This document shows, in pieces, positions 24,689 to 32,774 of a DNA stretch of 64,000 nt. The DNA lies in contig FORK01000001.1 in NCBI GenBank assembly GCA_900113995.1, positions 1 through 64,000 of the forward strand, written 5' to 3'. The DNA comes from Ruminococcaceae bacterium D5. Its GTDB lineage: Bacteria; Bacillota; Clostridia; Oscillospirales; Ruminococcaceae. The position numbers and the translations under genes are program-made. Numbering within the stretch: the first letter of the stretch is position 1; every line of letters begins with the position of its first letter. The notes beneath the pieces are model-generated. The model worked only from the letters and a program-made list of their open reading frames with translations, searched no databases and was not told the DNA's origin.

Positions 24689-24892
24689 CTTTCTTTGAAA
24701 AACCGCCTTTTTAGGTGGTTTTTCTGCGTTAAAAGTTCAAATTTCGGGCTACGATTGACCGTATATTAACTGTGGTCAGGTGGTCAAATCGGCGGTGGCA
24801 ATCCTACCGGATACGAACTGCGAAAAACGCCAAATCCCTAACCCATCCCTAACTGTGTGAGGAGGTGGAAAACAGCTTTTTTGAAAAACACA

Positions 24893-24921
24893 TTGACTTT
24901 TTTCGATTTGTTGCATATAAT
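24893..24921 (+). promoter_or_regulatory. Promoter of the arsenic operon
   Basis: TTGACT, a 17-bp spacer, then TATAAT, 37 bases before arsR. Just downstream, ATCGAAGAAAATAGAT (24929-24944) is an imperfect palindrome in the position expected for an ArsR operator. Confidence 0.72.
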
Positions 24922-24957
24922 AAAACACATCGAAGAAAATAGATTTAAGGTGATAGT

Positions 24958-25275
24958 ATGGCATCTGAATATGCTGAAGTGGCAAAGGTGTTTAAAGCCT
25001 TTTGCGATGAAAATAGACTACAAATTCTGGGACTCCTGAGAAGCGGCGAAAAATGCGCCTGTAAGCTTCTGGATGAACTGCATATTGGACAGTCCACACT
25101 TTCCCACCACATGAGAATTCTTTGTGATTCCGGCATCGTGCGGGGCCGCAAAGAGGGAAAATGGATTCACTACTCCATTGACCCGGCAGGCACTGAACGG
25201 GCCAAACAACTTTTGAATCAGCAGGTCACAGCCTCTCCCTCTTGTGCAGATGATGCGTGCTGCTGCAAAGAATAA
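24958..25275 (+). CDS. arsR: ArsR-family metalloregulator
   Basis: A 105-residue ArsR/SmtB repressor with winged-helix core (KVFKAFCDENRLQILGLLRSG; QSTLSHHMRILCDSG). The arsenite-sensing cysteines are in KCACKLLDEL (CxC at the start of helix alpha-3), and the C-terminus adds a run of cysteines (CADDACCCKE). Binding of As(III) or Sb(III) should release DNA and induce the operon from the promoter just upstream. Followed by the permease gene after about 80 bases. Confidence 0.9.
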   Translation: MASEYAEVAKVFKAFCDENRLQILGLLRSGEKCACKLLDELHIGQSTLSHHMRILCDSGIVRGRKEGKWIHYSIDPAGTERAKQLLNQQVTASPSCADDACCCKE

Positions 25276-25356
25276 ATGAGGCCATCTGAAAAGATGGCTT
25301 CTATTTTGGATAATACTTCTATACTTTTAGATTTGTCGATTTTAGGAGGCGATAGC

Positions 25357-26370
25357 ATGGAGTTCTTACGTTCTATCTGGTTATTCATCCAGAATCAAGT
25401 TCTGGGAATGAAGTGGCTCAATGAGGTCATCGGAAACGGATTGACCGCTCTTGGATTGGATATCACAACTCGATGGGGCGGCAGCGTTCAATTCTTTCTC
25501 TACGACTGCATCAAAATTATGGTGTTGCTGGGTGTTCTCATTCTTATGATTTCCTACATCCAGAGCTACTTTCCTCCAGAGCGAACGAAACGTATCCTGG
25601 GCCGGTTCCATGGTATGGGCGCAAACTGTGTGGCCGCTCTGTTGGGTACAGTGACCCCGTTCTGTTCTTGTTCCTCCATCCCTCTGTTCATCGGCTTTAC
25701 CAGTGCGGGTCTGCCCTTGGGCGTAACCTTCTCTTTCCTGATTTCCTCTCCCATGGTGGACTTGGGAAGTCTGGTGTTACTTATGAGCATCTTCGGCTGG
25801 AAGGTTGCTATCGTCTATGTGGTGCTTGGCCTGGTGATTGCCGTTGCAGGCAGTACTCTCATCGAAAAGATGCGCCTGGAGAATGAGGTGGAGGAGTACA
25901 TCCGGAACGGCAAAGCAATCGACGTTCCACAAGAGGAACTTAACTTTAAGGACCGCATGAAGTATGCCTGGGAGCAGATGGTTTTCACCGCTAAGAAAGT
26001 TTTCCCCTATGTACTGATCGGTGTGGCTGTGGGCGCATTCATTCACAACTGGATTCCCGAAGAATTCATTGTGAAGATTCTCGGCACAGGCAATTCCTTT
26101 GGCGTTATCATTGCAACGATTGCCGGTGTTCCGATGTACGCCGACATCTTTGGCACGATCCCCATTGCGGAAGCTCTGCTGGCAAAGGGAGCGCAGCTTG
26201 GTGTTGTTTTATCCTTTATGATGGGCGTCACAACTCTATCCTTGCCCTCGATGATTATGCTCCGTAAGGCGGTTAAGCCTAAACTGCTGGGCATCTTCGT
26301 TGCAATCTGCACGGTTGGTATTATCATAGTTGGTTACTTTTTCAACGCTGCTCAACCTTTTATCATCTAA
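25357..26370 (+). CDS. arsP: ArsP-type permease (DUF318 family)
   Basis: A polytopic permease (337 aa) of the ArsP/DUF318 family, with duplicated four-helix halves. The conserved first-half motif is TPFCSCSSIPLFIGFTSAG with its cysteine triad; the second half has GVPMYADIFGTIPIAEAL. Characterised ArsP proteins export trivalent organoarsenicals such as methylarsenite or roxarsone products. The start at 25357 follows AGGAGG; an ATG at 25276 directly after arsR has none. Middle of the ars operon, followed by a Cys-rich thioredoxin-like gene that is frequently its partner. Confidence 0.82.
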   Translation: MEFLRSIWLFIQNQVLGMKWLNEVIGNGLTALGLDITTRWGGSVQFFLYDCIKIMVLLGVLILMISYIQSYFPPERTKRILGRFHGMGANCVAALLGTVTPFCSCSSIPLFIGFTSAGLPLGVTFSFLISSPMVDLGSLVLLMSIFGWKVAIVYVVLGLVIAVAGSTLIEKMRLENEVEEYIRNGKAIDVPQEELNFKDRMKYAWEQMVFTAKKVFPYVLIGVAVGAFIHNWIPEEFIVKILGTGNSFGVIIATIAGVPMYADIFGTIPIAEALLAKGAQLGVVLSFMMGVTTLSLPSMIMLRKAVKPKLLGIFVAICTVGIIIVGYFFNAAQPFII

Positions 26371-26388
26371 AATCAGGAGGAATTTACT

Positions 26389-26754
26389 ATGGCACTGTTC
26401 AATTTCGGAAAGAAGGACGAAGAAAAGAAGACTACCGCCTGTTGCTGTGGTTCTGAGACAACGGCAGAAGAAGCTGCCACTTGCTGCTGCAGCGCACCTG
26501 TTGACGCCATCTGCTGCATCAAAGTCTTGGGCGCAGGCTGCAAGTCCTGCCATGAGCAGTATGAGAACGTCAAGACTGCTGTCAGGTCCATGGGCCTGTC
26601 CATTGAGGTCGAATACATCACCGATATGGAGAAGGTCATGGCATACGGTGTGATGAGTATGCCTGCTATCGTGGTCAACGAGCAGGTGGTTTCCATGGGT
26701 AAGGTGCTGAAAGCCGCTGATGTGGAGAAGCTGCTGCATAAGCTGGGGCACTGA
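26389..26754 (+). CDS. Cys-rich thioredoxin-like (small redox-active disulfide) protein
   Basis: A 121-residue protein with two parts. A ~40-residue N-terminus contains three cysteine clusters (ACCCGS, CCCSAP, ICC). A thioredoxin-fold domain follows, with active site GCKSC and cis-Pro region MSMPAIVVN. This matches the small glutaredoxin-like group linked to ArsP-type permeases. The clusters could bind As(III) or hand it to the permease (inference). It has AGGAGG upstream; the next gene starts one base after its stop. Confidence 0.82.
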   Translation: MALFNFGKKDEEKKTTACCCGSETTAEEAATCCCSAPVDAICCIKVLGAGCKSCHEQYENVKTAVRSMGLSIEVEYITDMEKVMAYGVMSMPAIVVNEQVVSMGKVLKAADVEKLLHKLGH

Positions 26755-26755
26755 T

Positions 26756-27145
26756 ATGAAGAAAGTCGCATTTATTTGTGTTCATAATTCCTGCCGCAGT
26801 CAGATAGCAGAAGCTCTTGGGAAAAAACTGGCATCTGATGTTTTTGAAAGTTACTCGGCGGGCACCGAAACTAAGCCGCAGATTAACCAGGATGCGGTAC
26901 GCCTGATGAAGCAGGTTTATGGCATCGACATGGAGAAAACACAGTACAGCAAGCTGCTGTCTGAACTTCCTCCGGTGGATGTGGTGGTCACCATGGGCTG
27001 CAATGTGCAGTGTCCCTTTTTGCCCTGCGCCTATCGTGAGGACTGGGGCTTGGACGATCCCAGCGGTCAGCCGGATGACGTGTTCCTGGAGACGATAAGG
27101 CGAATAGAAGGAAAAGTGCTCCAACTGAAAGCCAAGTTAAGCTAA
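26756..27145 (+). CDS. arsC: Arsenate reductase, thioredoxin-coupled LMW-PTP type
   Basis: A 129-residue arsenate reductase. The catalytic P-loop CVHNSCR (CX5R) is at residues 8-14, YSAGTE follows, and the general-acid region reads WGLDDPSGQPDD. C-terminal redox cysteines lie in VVTMGCNVQCPF. It reduces As(V) to As(III) for efflux. The ATG at 26756 is one base after the stop of the thioredoxin-like gene, implying translational coupling. Confidence 0.92.
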   Translation: MKKVAFICVHNSCRSQIAEALGKKLASDVFESYSAGTETKPQINQDAVRLMKQVYGIDMEKTQYSKLLSELPPVDVVVTMGCNVQCPFLPCAYREDWGLDDPSGQPDDVFLETIRRIEGKVLQLKAKLS

Positions 27146-27227
27146 CAGAAAAGAATCCGATTCGGGCAATCCCTGTTTCGGTTTCATTCAAGAACTTTGT
27201 ATCGATTGATAGAAGGAGATTCTAACT

Positions 27228-28274
27228 ATGGAACAAGAAAGCAAGCCGGGCATCAGCTTTTTTCAGCGGTGCCTGACTGTCTGGGTCATCCTCTGCATGG
27301 TGCTGGAGATTCTGATCGGCAAGTACCTGCCGGGCATCCCTGAATTTCCGAACCACTTCGAGTACGCAAGAGTATCCATCCCTATGGCAGCTCTGATTTG
27401 GCTGATGATTTATCCCATGATGATGAAAGTGGATCTTTAGAGCATCCGAAATGTGGGCAAAAATCCCAAAGGGCTGTTCGTCACCTGGATCATCAACTGG
27501 CTCATCAAACCTTTCACGATGTACGGCATCGCAAGTCTGTTCTTCTTTGTAATCTTCAAAACATTCATCACACCTGATCTTGCAACAGAATATCTCGCCG
27601 GTGCGGTTTTGTTGGGTGCGGCTCCCTGCACCGCAATGGTCTTTGTTTGGAGTACACTGACCAAGGGCGATCCCGCTTACACGGTCGTCTAGGTAGCAAC
27701 CAACGATCCGATCATTCTGTTTGCTTTTGTTCCCATTGTGAAGTTTCTCCTGGGCGTGTCCAATGTGCCTGTGCCTTGGGATACGCTGATTCTGTCGGTG
27801 GTCCTGTTCGTGGTGATCCCTCTTGCGGGCGGCATGCTGACGCGCTCTTTTGTGATTAAGAAGCAGGGCAAGGCATATTTTGAAAGCACCTTCGTCCAGA
27901 AGTTCGACGGCATTACCACCATTGGCCTGCTGCTGACGCTGGTCATGATCTTCTCTTTCCAAGGCAATATCATCCTGGAAAATCCGCTGCACATTGTCCT
28001 GATCGCTGTGCCGCTGGTTCTGCAAACTTTCCTGATTTTCGCCATTGCTTACATCGCCTGCCGTGTTTTGAAGCTGCCCTATCGTATTGCCGCTCATGCC
28101 AGTATGATCGGCGCATCCAACTTTTTTGAGCTGGCTGTTGCCGTGGCGATCGCACTCCGAACTGCTTCGCCGGCAGCTTTGGCAACCACTGTAGGTGTCC
28201 TCACCGAAGTGCCGGTAATGTTGTTCCTGGTGAAGATTGCAAACCGGACGCAGAGATGGTTTGGGGCCAAATAA
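27228..28274 (+). pseudogene. acr3: ACR3 arsenite efflux permease with two in-frame TAG codons
   Basis: A full-length ACR3/BASS-family arsenite transporter (349 codons) in one continuous frame, broken only by TAG at 27438-27440 and TAG at 27690-27692. Both fall where relatives have glutamine: VDL-Q-SIRNVGKNPKG, and YTVV-Q-VATND in the GDPAYT motif. All ten helices and the start (AGAAGGAGAT before ATG) are intact. Unsuppressed, it is a fresh pseudogene caused by two CAG-to-TAG changes; amber suppression would restore it. Other genes in the window end with TAG used as a normal stop. Last gene of the ars operon, before a terminator. Confidence 0.85.
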
Positions 28275-28280
28275 GAAAAA

Positions 28281-28322
28281 GCAGCCGCAGGTCACTTCAT
28301 AACCCGCGGCTGTGCTTCTTTG
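28281..28322 (+). terminator. Terminator of the ars operon
   Basis: CAGCCGC pairs with GCGGCTG around a 17-nt loop, followed by a T-rich stretch, 6 bases after the acr3 stop. Confidence 0.7.
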
Positions 28323-28395
28323 TTCCGAACTGGCGTTACCCTCAAATTGTACCTATTGAGAAGTAACACTTCAGCCCATTATACTTATTAATGGT

Positions 28396-28662
28396 TTATC
28401 CAACTTTCTCGAATGGCACGATCTTACACCGGCTCTCCTCCGGCAGGTCAGGAGGCTCCGAGGTGGTGGTTGCCGTAGCCGGCTCCATGAAGCCGCCGAT
28501 CTTCTCAGCCGCACCTCTCTGCATATCGTTGGTAACATGGGTGTAGGTGTCCAGGGTGAAGCCCGCGCTGTAGTGGCCCAGCATACTGGACAGGGTTTTT
28601 ACATCCACGCCGCTGGAAATCGCCATCGTTGCGAATGTGTGTCTGAGGTCGTGGAAACGCAC
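28396..28662 (-). pseudogene. Tyrosine integrase, C-terminal fragment
   Basis: The last ~85 residues of a tyrosine recombinase: RFHDLRHTFATMA (His-x-x-Arg box), MLGH, and nucleophile Tyr in LDTYTHV. The upstream catalytic Arg and the N-terminal domains are absent, and coding similarity fades by about 28690. It differs from the 19.4-kb integrase and belongs to a second, decayed element that probably carried the ars genes. Confidence 0.82.
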
Positions 28663-29477
28663 AGATAAGGTAGAATAAGGGACCTGTTGACACTACCACC
28701 GGCTGCGCTCCGTGCCAATATTTTGGCGCAGGTATCCTTTGCTCTCAACCGCGTCTATACAGAGTTCTACCCAAGCCGCAGATATCCAAATCGAATCGAT
28801 CGAATCCTGGAGCCCTTCAAAATTGACTATTTCCTGTATAAGCCCCCGTAGCTCAGTTGGATAGAGCGGCCGTCTTCCGGGCGGAACATTGTCGGTTATG
28901 CCGCCGCAGCCGGTCCTCTCCGGCTGCACCTTTGACAGCCGGTTCACAGCCAAGACGGGCAGTGACCGGGCCACCACCCGCAACGTGTCCACTGCTGATG
29001 CCATTCTCTGCGCCCATTGGACATATAAAAGCTGATCAAGCACGATTCCTGATCCTGTCAGCAGCGGCGTGCTAAAGACAGAAAACCGACCTGTGACCTG
29101 AGCAGGACCAACGCCCGGCCGGCGGCACGGCAAAGATATCGCCGAAGCCCAACACGGGCCGTGAAGCTGGATGCCCCGGCGTTAAGGCGGCCGGGAGCAG
29201 CCTTACTGCCACTCCGATAGGGTCTTCCGTTTCAAAATACATTCGGCAAAGCTGTGGTGGAGGCCGCTTTTAAAGTGTCCGGCCTGCCAATCTCCGGCCG
29301 GCGCGGAGAGCAATTTCAAGGAGACGGCCGAGGACGACCGGTTCCATGAGAGTATGGCCGCGGCCGTTGAAACACAGCGGTCGGAAAGCTCGGCATAGAA
29401 AAGAGGCAAAGCCATAGAATCAAAAAACGTTTGGACGGCGGCGGTGATGTGCCGCACAAGGATATTTTCACGCTGTA
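28663..29477. other. Gene-free stretch with strong RNA-like secondary structure
   Basis: About 815 bases with no credible gene. After the tRNA-Arg half there are many pairable arms: GCAGCCGG/CCGGCTGC (about 28904-28926), AGCACG/CGTGCT, a long-range CCCGGCCG (29114-29121) with CGGCCGGG (29188-29195), and CCGGCC/GGCCGG near 29280. A GTGACCTGAGC string is shared with element A. At its left end, a minus-strand open stretch (about 28696-28840, with EGLQDSIDSIWISAAWVE) could be the tail of a lost gene. A large structured RNA is possible. Confidence 0.4.
28842..28877 (+). pseudogene. 5' half of a tRNA-Arg
   Basis: GCCCCCGTAGCTCAGTTGGA and what follows give a perfect acceptor 5' strand, D-arm and anticodon 5' stem GCCGT. 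It matches tRNA-Arg(TCT)-type sequence up to CTTC in the anticodon loop and then diverges. No 3' half was found in the window. It looks like the left side of an integration or deletion event at a tRNA-Arg. Confidence 0.7.
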
Positions 29478-32027
29478 TTACTGTTCCGCAATTTTAAGCG
29501 CACGACTGGTCGCATATAAAAGATCTTTGATTACGATCGGTTTGCCAATGTGTGCATTCATTCCGCTGGCCCGGGACTTTTCTATATCTTCTGCGTACAC
29601 ATTTGCGGTCATGGCGATAATCGGTATGCTTTCGGCCTGAGAATGGCCACTCGTCCGAATCGCGGCGGCCGCCTCGTATCCATTCATTTTGGACATCTGA
29701 ATATCCATATAGATCACATCATAATGTCCCGAATCTGAGCGCAAAAACTTTTCCACCGCTTCGGCGCCATCGCTGGCAATCTCAACTTCAAATCCATATT
29801 TCTCAAGAATTCTGCGGGCAATCATCTGGTTGACCCCGTTATCTTCGCACAGAAGTGCCCTCATATTTTCAAATAAGATTCCGTTGCCTTCGACACCTTC
29901 ATTTGTACGGGAAGGCTGCTTTAAATCCTTTTCAAATGATAGCTCAACGGAAAAAGTGCTGCCGGCATCCACTGTGCTTTCACAAGTTATGGTCCCCCCC
30001 ATTGCGGTCACGTAGCTTTTGCAAATGGACAGTCCCAGGCCCGTGCCCTCAATATGGCCAACCTTGCTGTTCTCGGCCCTTGTGAACGGTTCAAACAGCA
30101 TACTAATTTTTTCTGTCTCAATTCCAATCCCGTTATCTTCTATTACGAATCGGAAAGCTGCGGTTTCTGAACGAAGCGAATTCATCTCTGTCACAGAAAA
30201 GTGGACCCGGCCGTTAACAGGGGTAAACTTCATTGCATTGTTCAGAAGGTTTATTAAAATTTGCGAAAGCTTGAGCTTATCGCCTATTAGACGGTTGGAT
30301 TGAAGACCGCCGAAATCCACAGTAAAACACTGCTGCCGGGCAGTGCAAAGCGGTCGAATCATCTCGCAGATCTCCGCCAATACTTTTTGCAGCTCAAAAG
30401 GTTCGGCCGCAACAATGTCCTGCCCGCTTTCAATACGGCTCATATCCAGGATGTCGTTGATAATATGCAGCAGGTGTTCAGAGGAGTCTAGGATGGTCTT
30501 CAAATATTCCCTGTGCCTCGCAGGTTCGTCGGTGCTCTCTATGATAAAACGCGTCATATTCATTATGGCATTCATCGGAGTTCTGATGTCATGTGACATA
30601 TTCGCTAAGAAACGGGTCTTTGCAAGGCTCGCGCTGTCGGCCATAGCAAGCGCATTCTTCAGTGCCTCCTCACGCTCGCGTTCCTTTGTAACATCTTGCG
30701 CAATGCCTACAAATTCAGCTTCGTTCGCAGTCGGATAAATCCTCAGAACATAATAACGCGCATATCTCTCAACGGCATGCGGAATATAATCGCTGGTAAA
30801 AATATTTGTTCCGTCCCAATCGGCCAGCTTTTCATTGATCCTCGCAATTTGCTCGGATTGACCGCCATCCGGCAAAACAAGCTTATAGCTGTGTTCGTCT
30901 TTGGTAAGCTGAAGATAGCGGTATCCTATTATATTTTCCACATTGTCGGAGCAATATAGCGGCGTCATTTTTCGGATTGAATGCAGGGCAAAGGCAATTT
31001 GGGTGTTTTCCGCAAGTAAATTGAACAATCTGTCCCGCACCACGAGTTCATCATCAAACTGCTTTTTTCTTGTCTTATAAATCAGGCTGAACAAAATCAG
31101 GATACAAATTGCAAAGAACCCAATAATCACAGCGCTCAAAAGGATGACGCTCGAGGTAAAGCTGTCCATAGTTGCGTTCACAACATGCTCTGGAGCCCAA
31201 TAGCAAAGCTGCCACAGCACGTCTCCGATTTTCACCGGCATGAGTACCACATACCAAGCTCCGCTGTCATTTTTACATAGAAATGTACTGATTTCTTCGG
31301 TCACCATTGTATCCTTGACGGTGTACTCTTTCCGGCTCAGACAAGTGCAGCGCATCCCTTCAAACAACAGAAGAATGTTGTCAATTTCCGGCGCATTGGG
31401 GTGCGTAAGCTGACTGATTTTTGTTCCCCCGCTTTGGGCGAGGTACATGAAGGCATCCCCGTCAAAAGAGGAGAATTCCATTTCATCGATGAACGAAGAT
31501 AAATTCTGTACCACCGATACCGCCGCAATGTGCGTATCGCTTATTGGAACGGGTGATTTTGGGATGATTGTATAGGTAACAACAGATTGCTCAATCTGCA
31601 TATAGCATTTCCGGCTTTTTTCTTCACGCTTGACCTCCCGGATTCGGGCAGCCGCGATGGTATTCTCCGCAGCGTTTACGCAGCGCCCATCCTCCAAATA
31701 AACGATTACATTCGAAATGTTCCATATGCCGCATTGGTCTTTGATGAATGTCAAGAGATCGTCAGGACTGGCCTGCGGCTGTATCCGCAAGCTGTTCTCA
31801 ATGCTTTCGGCAACCTTGCCGTCACGCTCTATTCTTCCTTCGATGTATGAAGCGACCTGACAACTGATTTCCACCAAATGAGAAGCGCTTTCAGAGGCAA
31901 TGCTGTCCTTATAGCTGCCAATAAAGTTTTGAGCAGTCCAAAGCAAACCAAAAAGTATTGCGGTAACAGCAGCCGTCACACCGGCTTTTTGCACGATGGT
32001 TGTTTTCTTCTTCTCGCCTCTGTTCAT
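29478..32027 (-). CDS. Hybrid sensor histidine kinase with receiver domain
   Basis: An 849-residue membrane kinase. TM1 lies at about residues 14-33, an extracytoplasmic sensor of ~250 residues follows, then TM2 at about 290-312 (VILLSAVIIGFFAICILI) and a PAS-like region. HisKA has the phospho-His in NMSHDIRTPMNAIM. HATPase_c has EDNGIGIETEK and GTGLGLSI. The C-terminal receiver (about 724-849) has acidic ED, phospho-Asp in YMDIQMSKMNG, and K in IGKP. The phosphorelay would need an Hpt; the neighbouring Hpt gene is truncated, while an intact orphan Hpt lies at 3.8 kb. Lower in GC than the backbone, suggesting acquisition. Ligand unknown. Confidence 0.9.
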   Translation of the reverse strand: MNRGEKKKTTIVQKAGVTAAVTAILFGLLWTAQNFIGSYKDSIASESASHLVEISCQVASYIEGRIERDGKVAESIENSLRIQPQASPDDLLTFIKDQCGIWNISNVIVYLEDGRCVNAAENTIAAARIREVKREEKSRKCYMQIEQSVVTYTIIPKSPVPISDTHIAAVSVVQNLSSFIDEMEFSSFDGDAFMYLAQSGGTKISQLTHPNAPEIDNILLLFEGMRCTCLSRKEYTVKDTMVTEEISTFLCKNDSGAWYVVLMPVKIGDVLWQLCYWAPEHVVNATMDSFTSSVILLSAVIIGFFAICILILFSLIYKTRKKQFDDELVVRDRLFNLLAENTQIAFALHSIRKMTPLYCSDNVENIIGYRYLQLTKDEHSYKLVLPDGGQSEQIARINEKLADWDGTNIFTSDYIPHAVERYARYYVLRIYPTANEAEFVGIAQDVTKEREREEALKNALAMADSASLAKTRFLANMSHDIRTPMNAIMNMTRFIIESTDEPARHREYLKTILDSSEHLLHIINDILDMSRIESGQDIVAAEPFELQKVLAEICEMIRPLCTARQQCFTVDFGGLQSNRLIGDKLKLSQILINLLNNAMKFTPVNGRVHFSVTEMNSLRSETAAFRFVIEDNGIGIETEKISMLFEPFTRAENSKVGHIEGTGLGLSICKSYVTAMGGTITCESTVDAGSTFSVELSFEKDLKQPSRTNEGVEGNGILFENMRALLCEDNGVNQMIARRILEKYGFEVEIASDGAEAVEKFLRSDSGHYDVIYMDIQMSKMNGYEAAAAIRTSGHSQAESIPIIAMTANVYAEDIEKSRASGMNAHIGKPIVIKDLLYATSRALKIAEQ

Positions 32028-32164
32028 TAAATTTTGCCCACACCTTTCCGATGGCTTAATCCTGTATCAGCACCTTCAGTTCAGACAGGCCGTGATTGCG
32101 GAATACTGCAAATCAAGCTCTCCGTACTTTTTGCGCGCAAATGATCTGCCATGATACCGGCTGC

Positions 32165-32404
32165 TTAGAAAATTGGATTGGGGCCGAGATTTCCAGACGC
32201 CCCTTTTAGCGCATGTGCGATATAAAAGGCCGCCGCATAGTCCCGGTTTGAGATTTTCTGACCCGGTGCTTCAAAGCTTTGATGGGCGAAGAACTTTCTC
32301 AGGCAGGCCATGTAAAATTTATTGTCGTTATGCAATCGACCCGCTATCCCATCGGCATCGACGCCATGTATTTTCAGGCTGCTCACGAAGCTGTCAATTT
32401 TCAT
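32165..32404 (-). pseudogene. Truncated Hpt domain protein
   Basis: The first ~79 residues of an Hpt protein, with phospho-acceptor motif AHALKGASGNLG. It ends prematurely at PNPIF where relatives continue for about 30 residues of the last helices. A frameshift shortly before the stop is the simplest explanation. It lies upstream of the hybrid kinase in the same direction and was probably its phosphotransfer partner. Confidence 0.7.
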
Positions 32405-32422
32405 ACTGCCTCCCGATGCAAT

Positions 32423-32540
32423 TCATTGGATTAAACTGCGCATAGCCATCAGAAGCCGGTCTTTATCGATTAGCTTTGTGGTGTGTTCAGAAATGCCCGC
32501 CTGCTTTGCTTTTATCGAATGATGAATATTGCTCTCAACT
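32423..32540 (-). pseudogene. C-terminal fragment of a receiver domain
   Basis: A short open stretch reads ...HHSIKAKQAGISEHTTKLID... then KDRLLMAMRSLIQ and stop. This matches the last helix-strand-helix of response-regulator receivers, with Lys before the usual Pro position. Only about 35 residues remain and there is no start. It precedes the truncated Hpt, so a larger kinase/receiver/Hpt cassette has been eroded. Confidence 0.6.
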
Positions 32541-32774
32541 GGATTTTCATATGATTTTACCATATCCTAAATGAGGCTACAATAACAACGCCGTAAAAGG
32601 CGGCGCAAAAATTGCAGAATTACAATAGATCCTTGACAGGTGAATAAAAACCGCTTTCTTTTGGGATGTTGTTGAATCATGATAATAAATATTATATTAT
32701 TTTTAAAATTTAAACACACTTGAGTTTATCTTTAACACCGCGTTTCGGAACCGTCATTTGGAAGGATGTCTTTT
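32541..32774. other. AT-rich intergenic region
   Basis: A low-GC stretch before the broken solute-binding gene. A TTGACA at 32632 has no good -10 partner. Nothing else recognised. Confidence 0.4.

Larger units (their letters stand above)
24284..24957. other. Intergenic junction: island right end and ars leader
   Basis: About 670 bases without a gene. It holds the second 23-bp repeat, attR (24643-24688) and, at its right end, the arsR promoter. Short open frames here have no recognisable product. Confidence 0.6.

Noticed and set aside
27228-28274. Genome-wide recoding of TAG to glutamine
   Set aside because: Several well-defined genes in the window, such as dut, tcmP and the DUF1622 gene, end with TAG used as a normal stop.
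28693-29133. A 146-codon minus-strand ORF across the tRNA-Arg half
   Set aside because: It reads antisense through tRNA sequence and structured DNA. Only its last ~48 residues look protein-like, and they lack a start.
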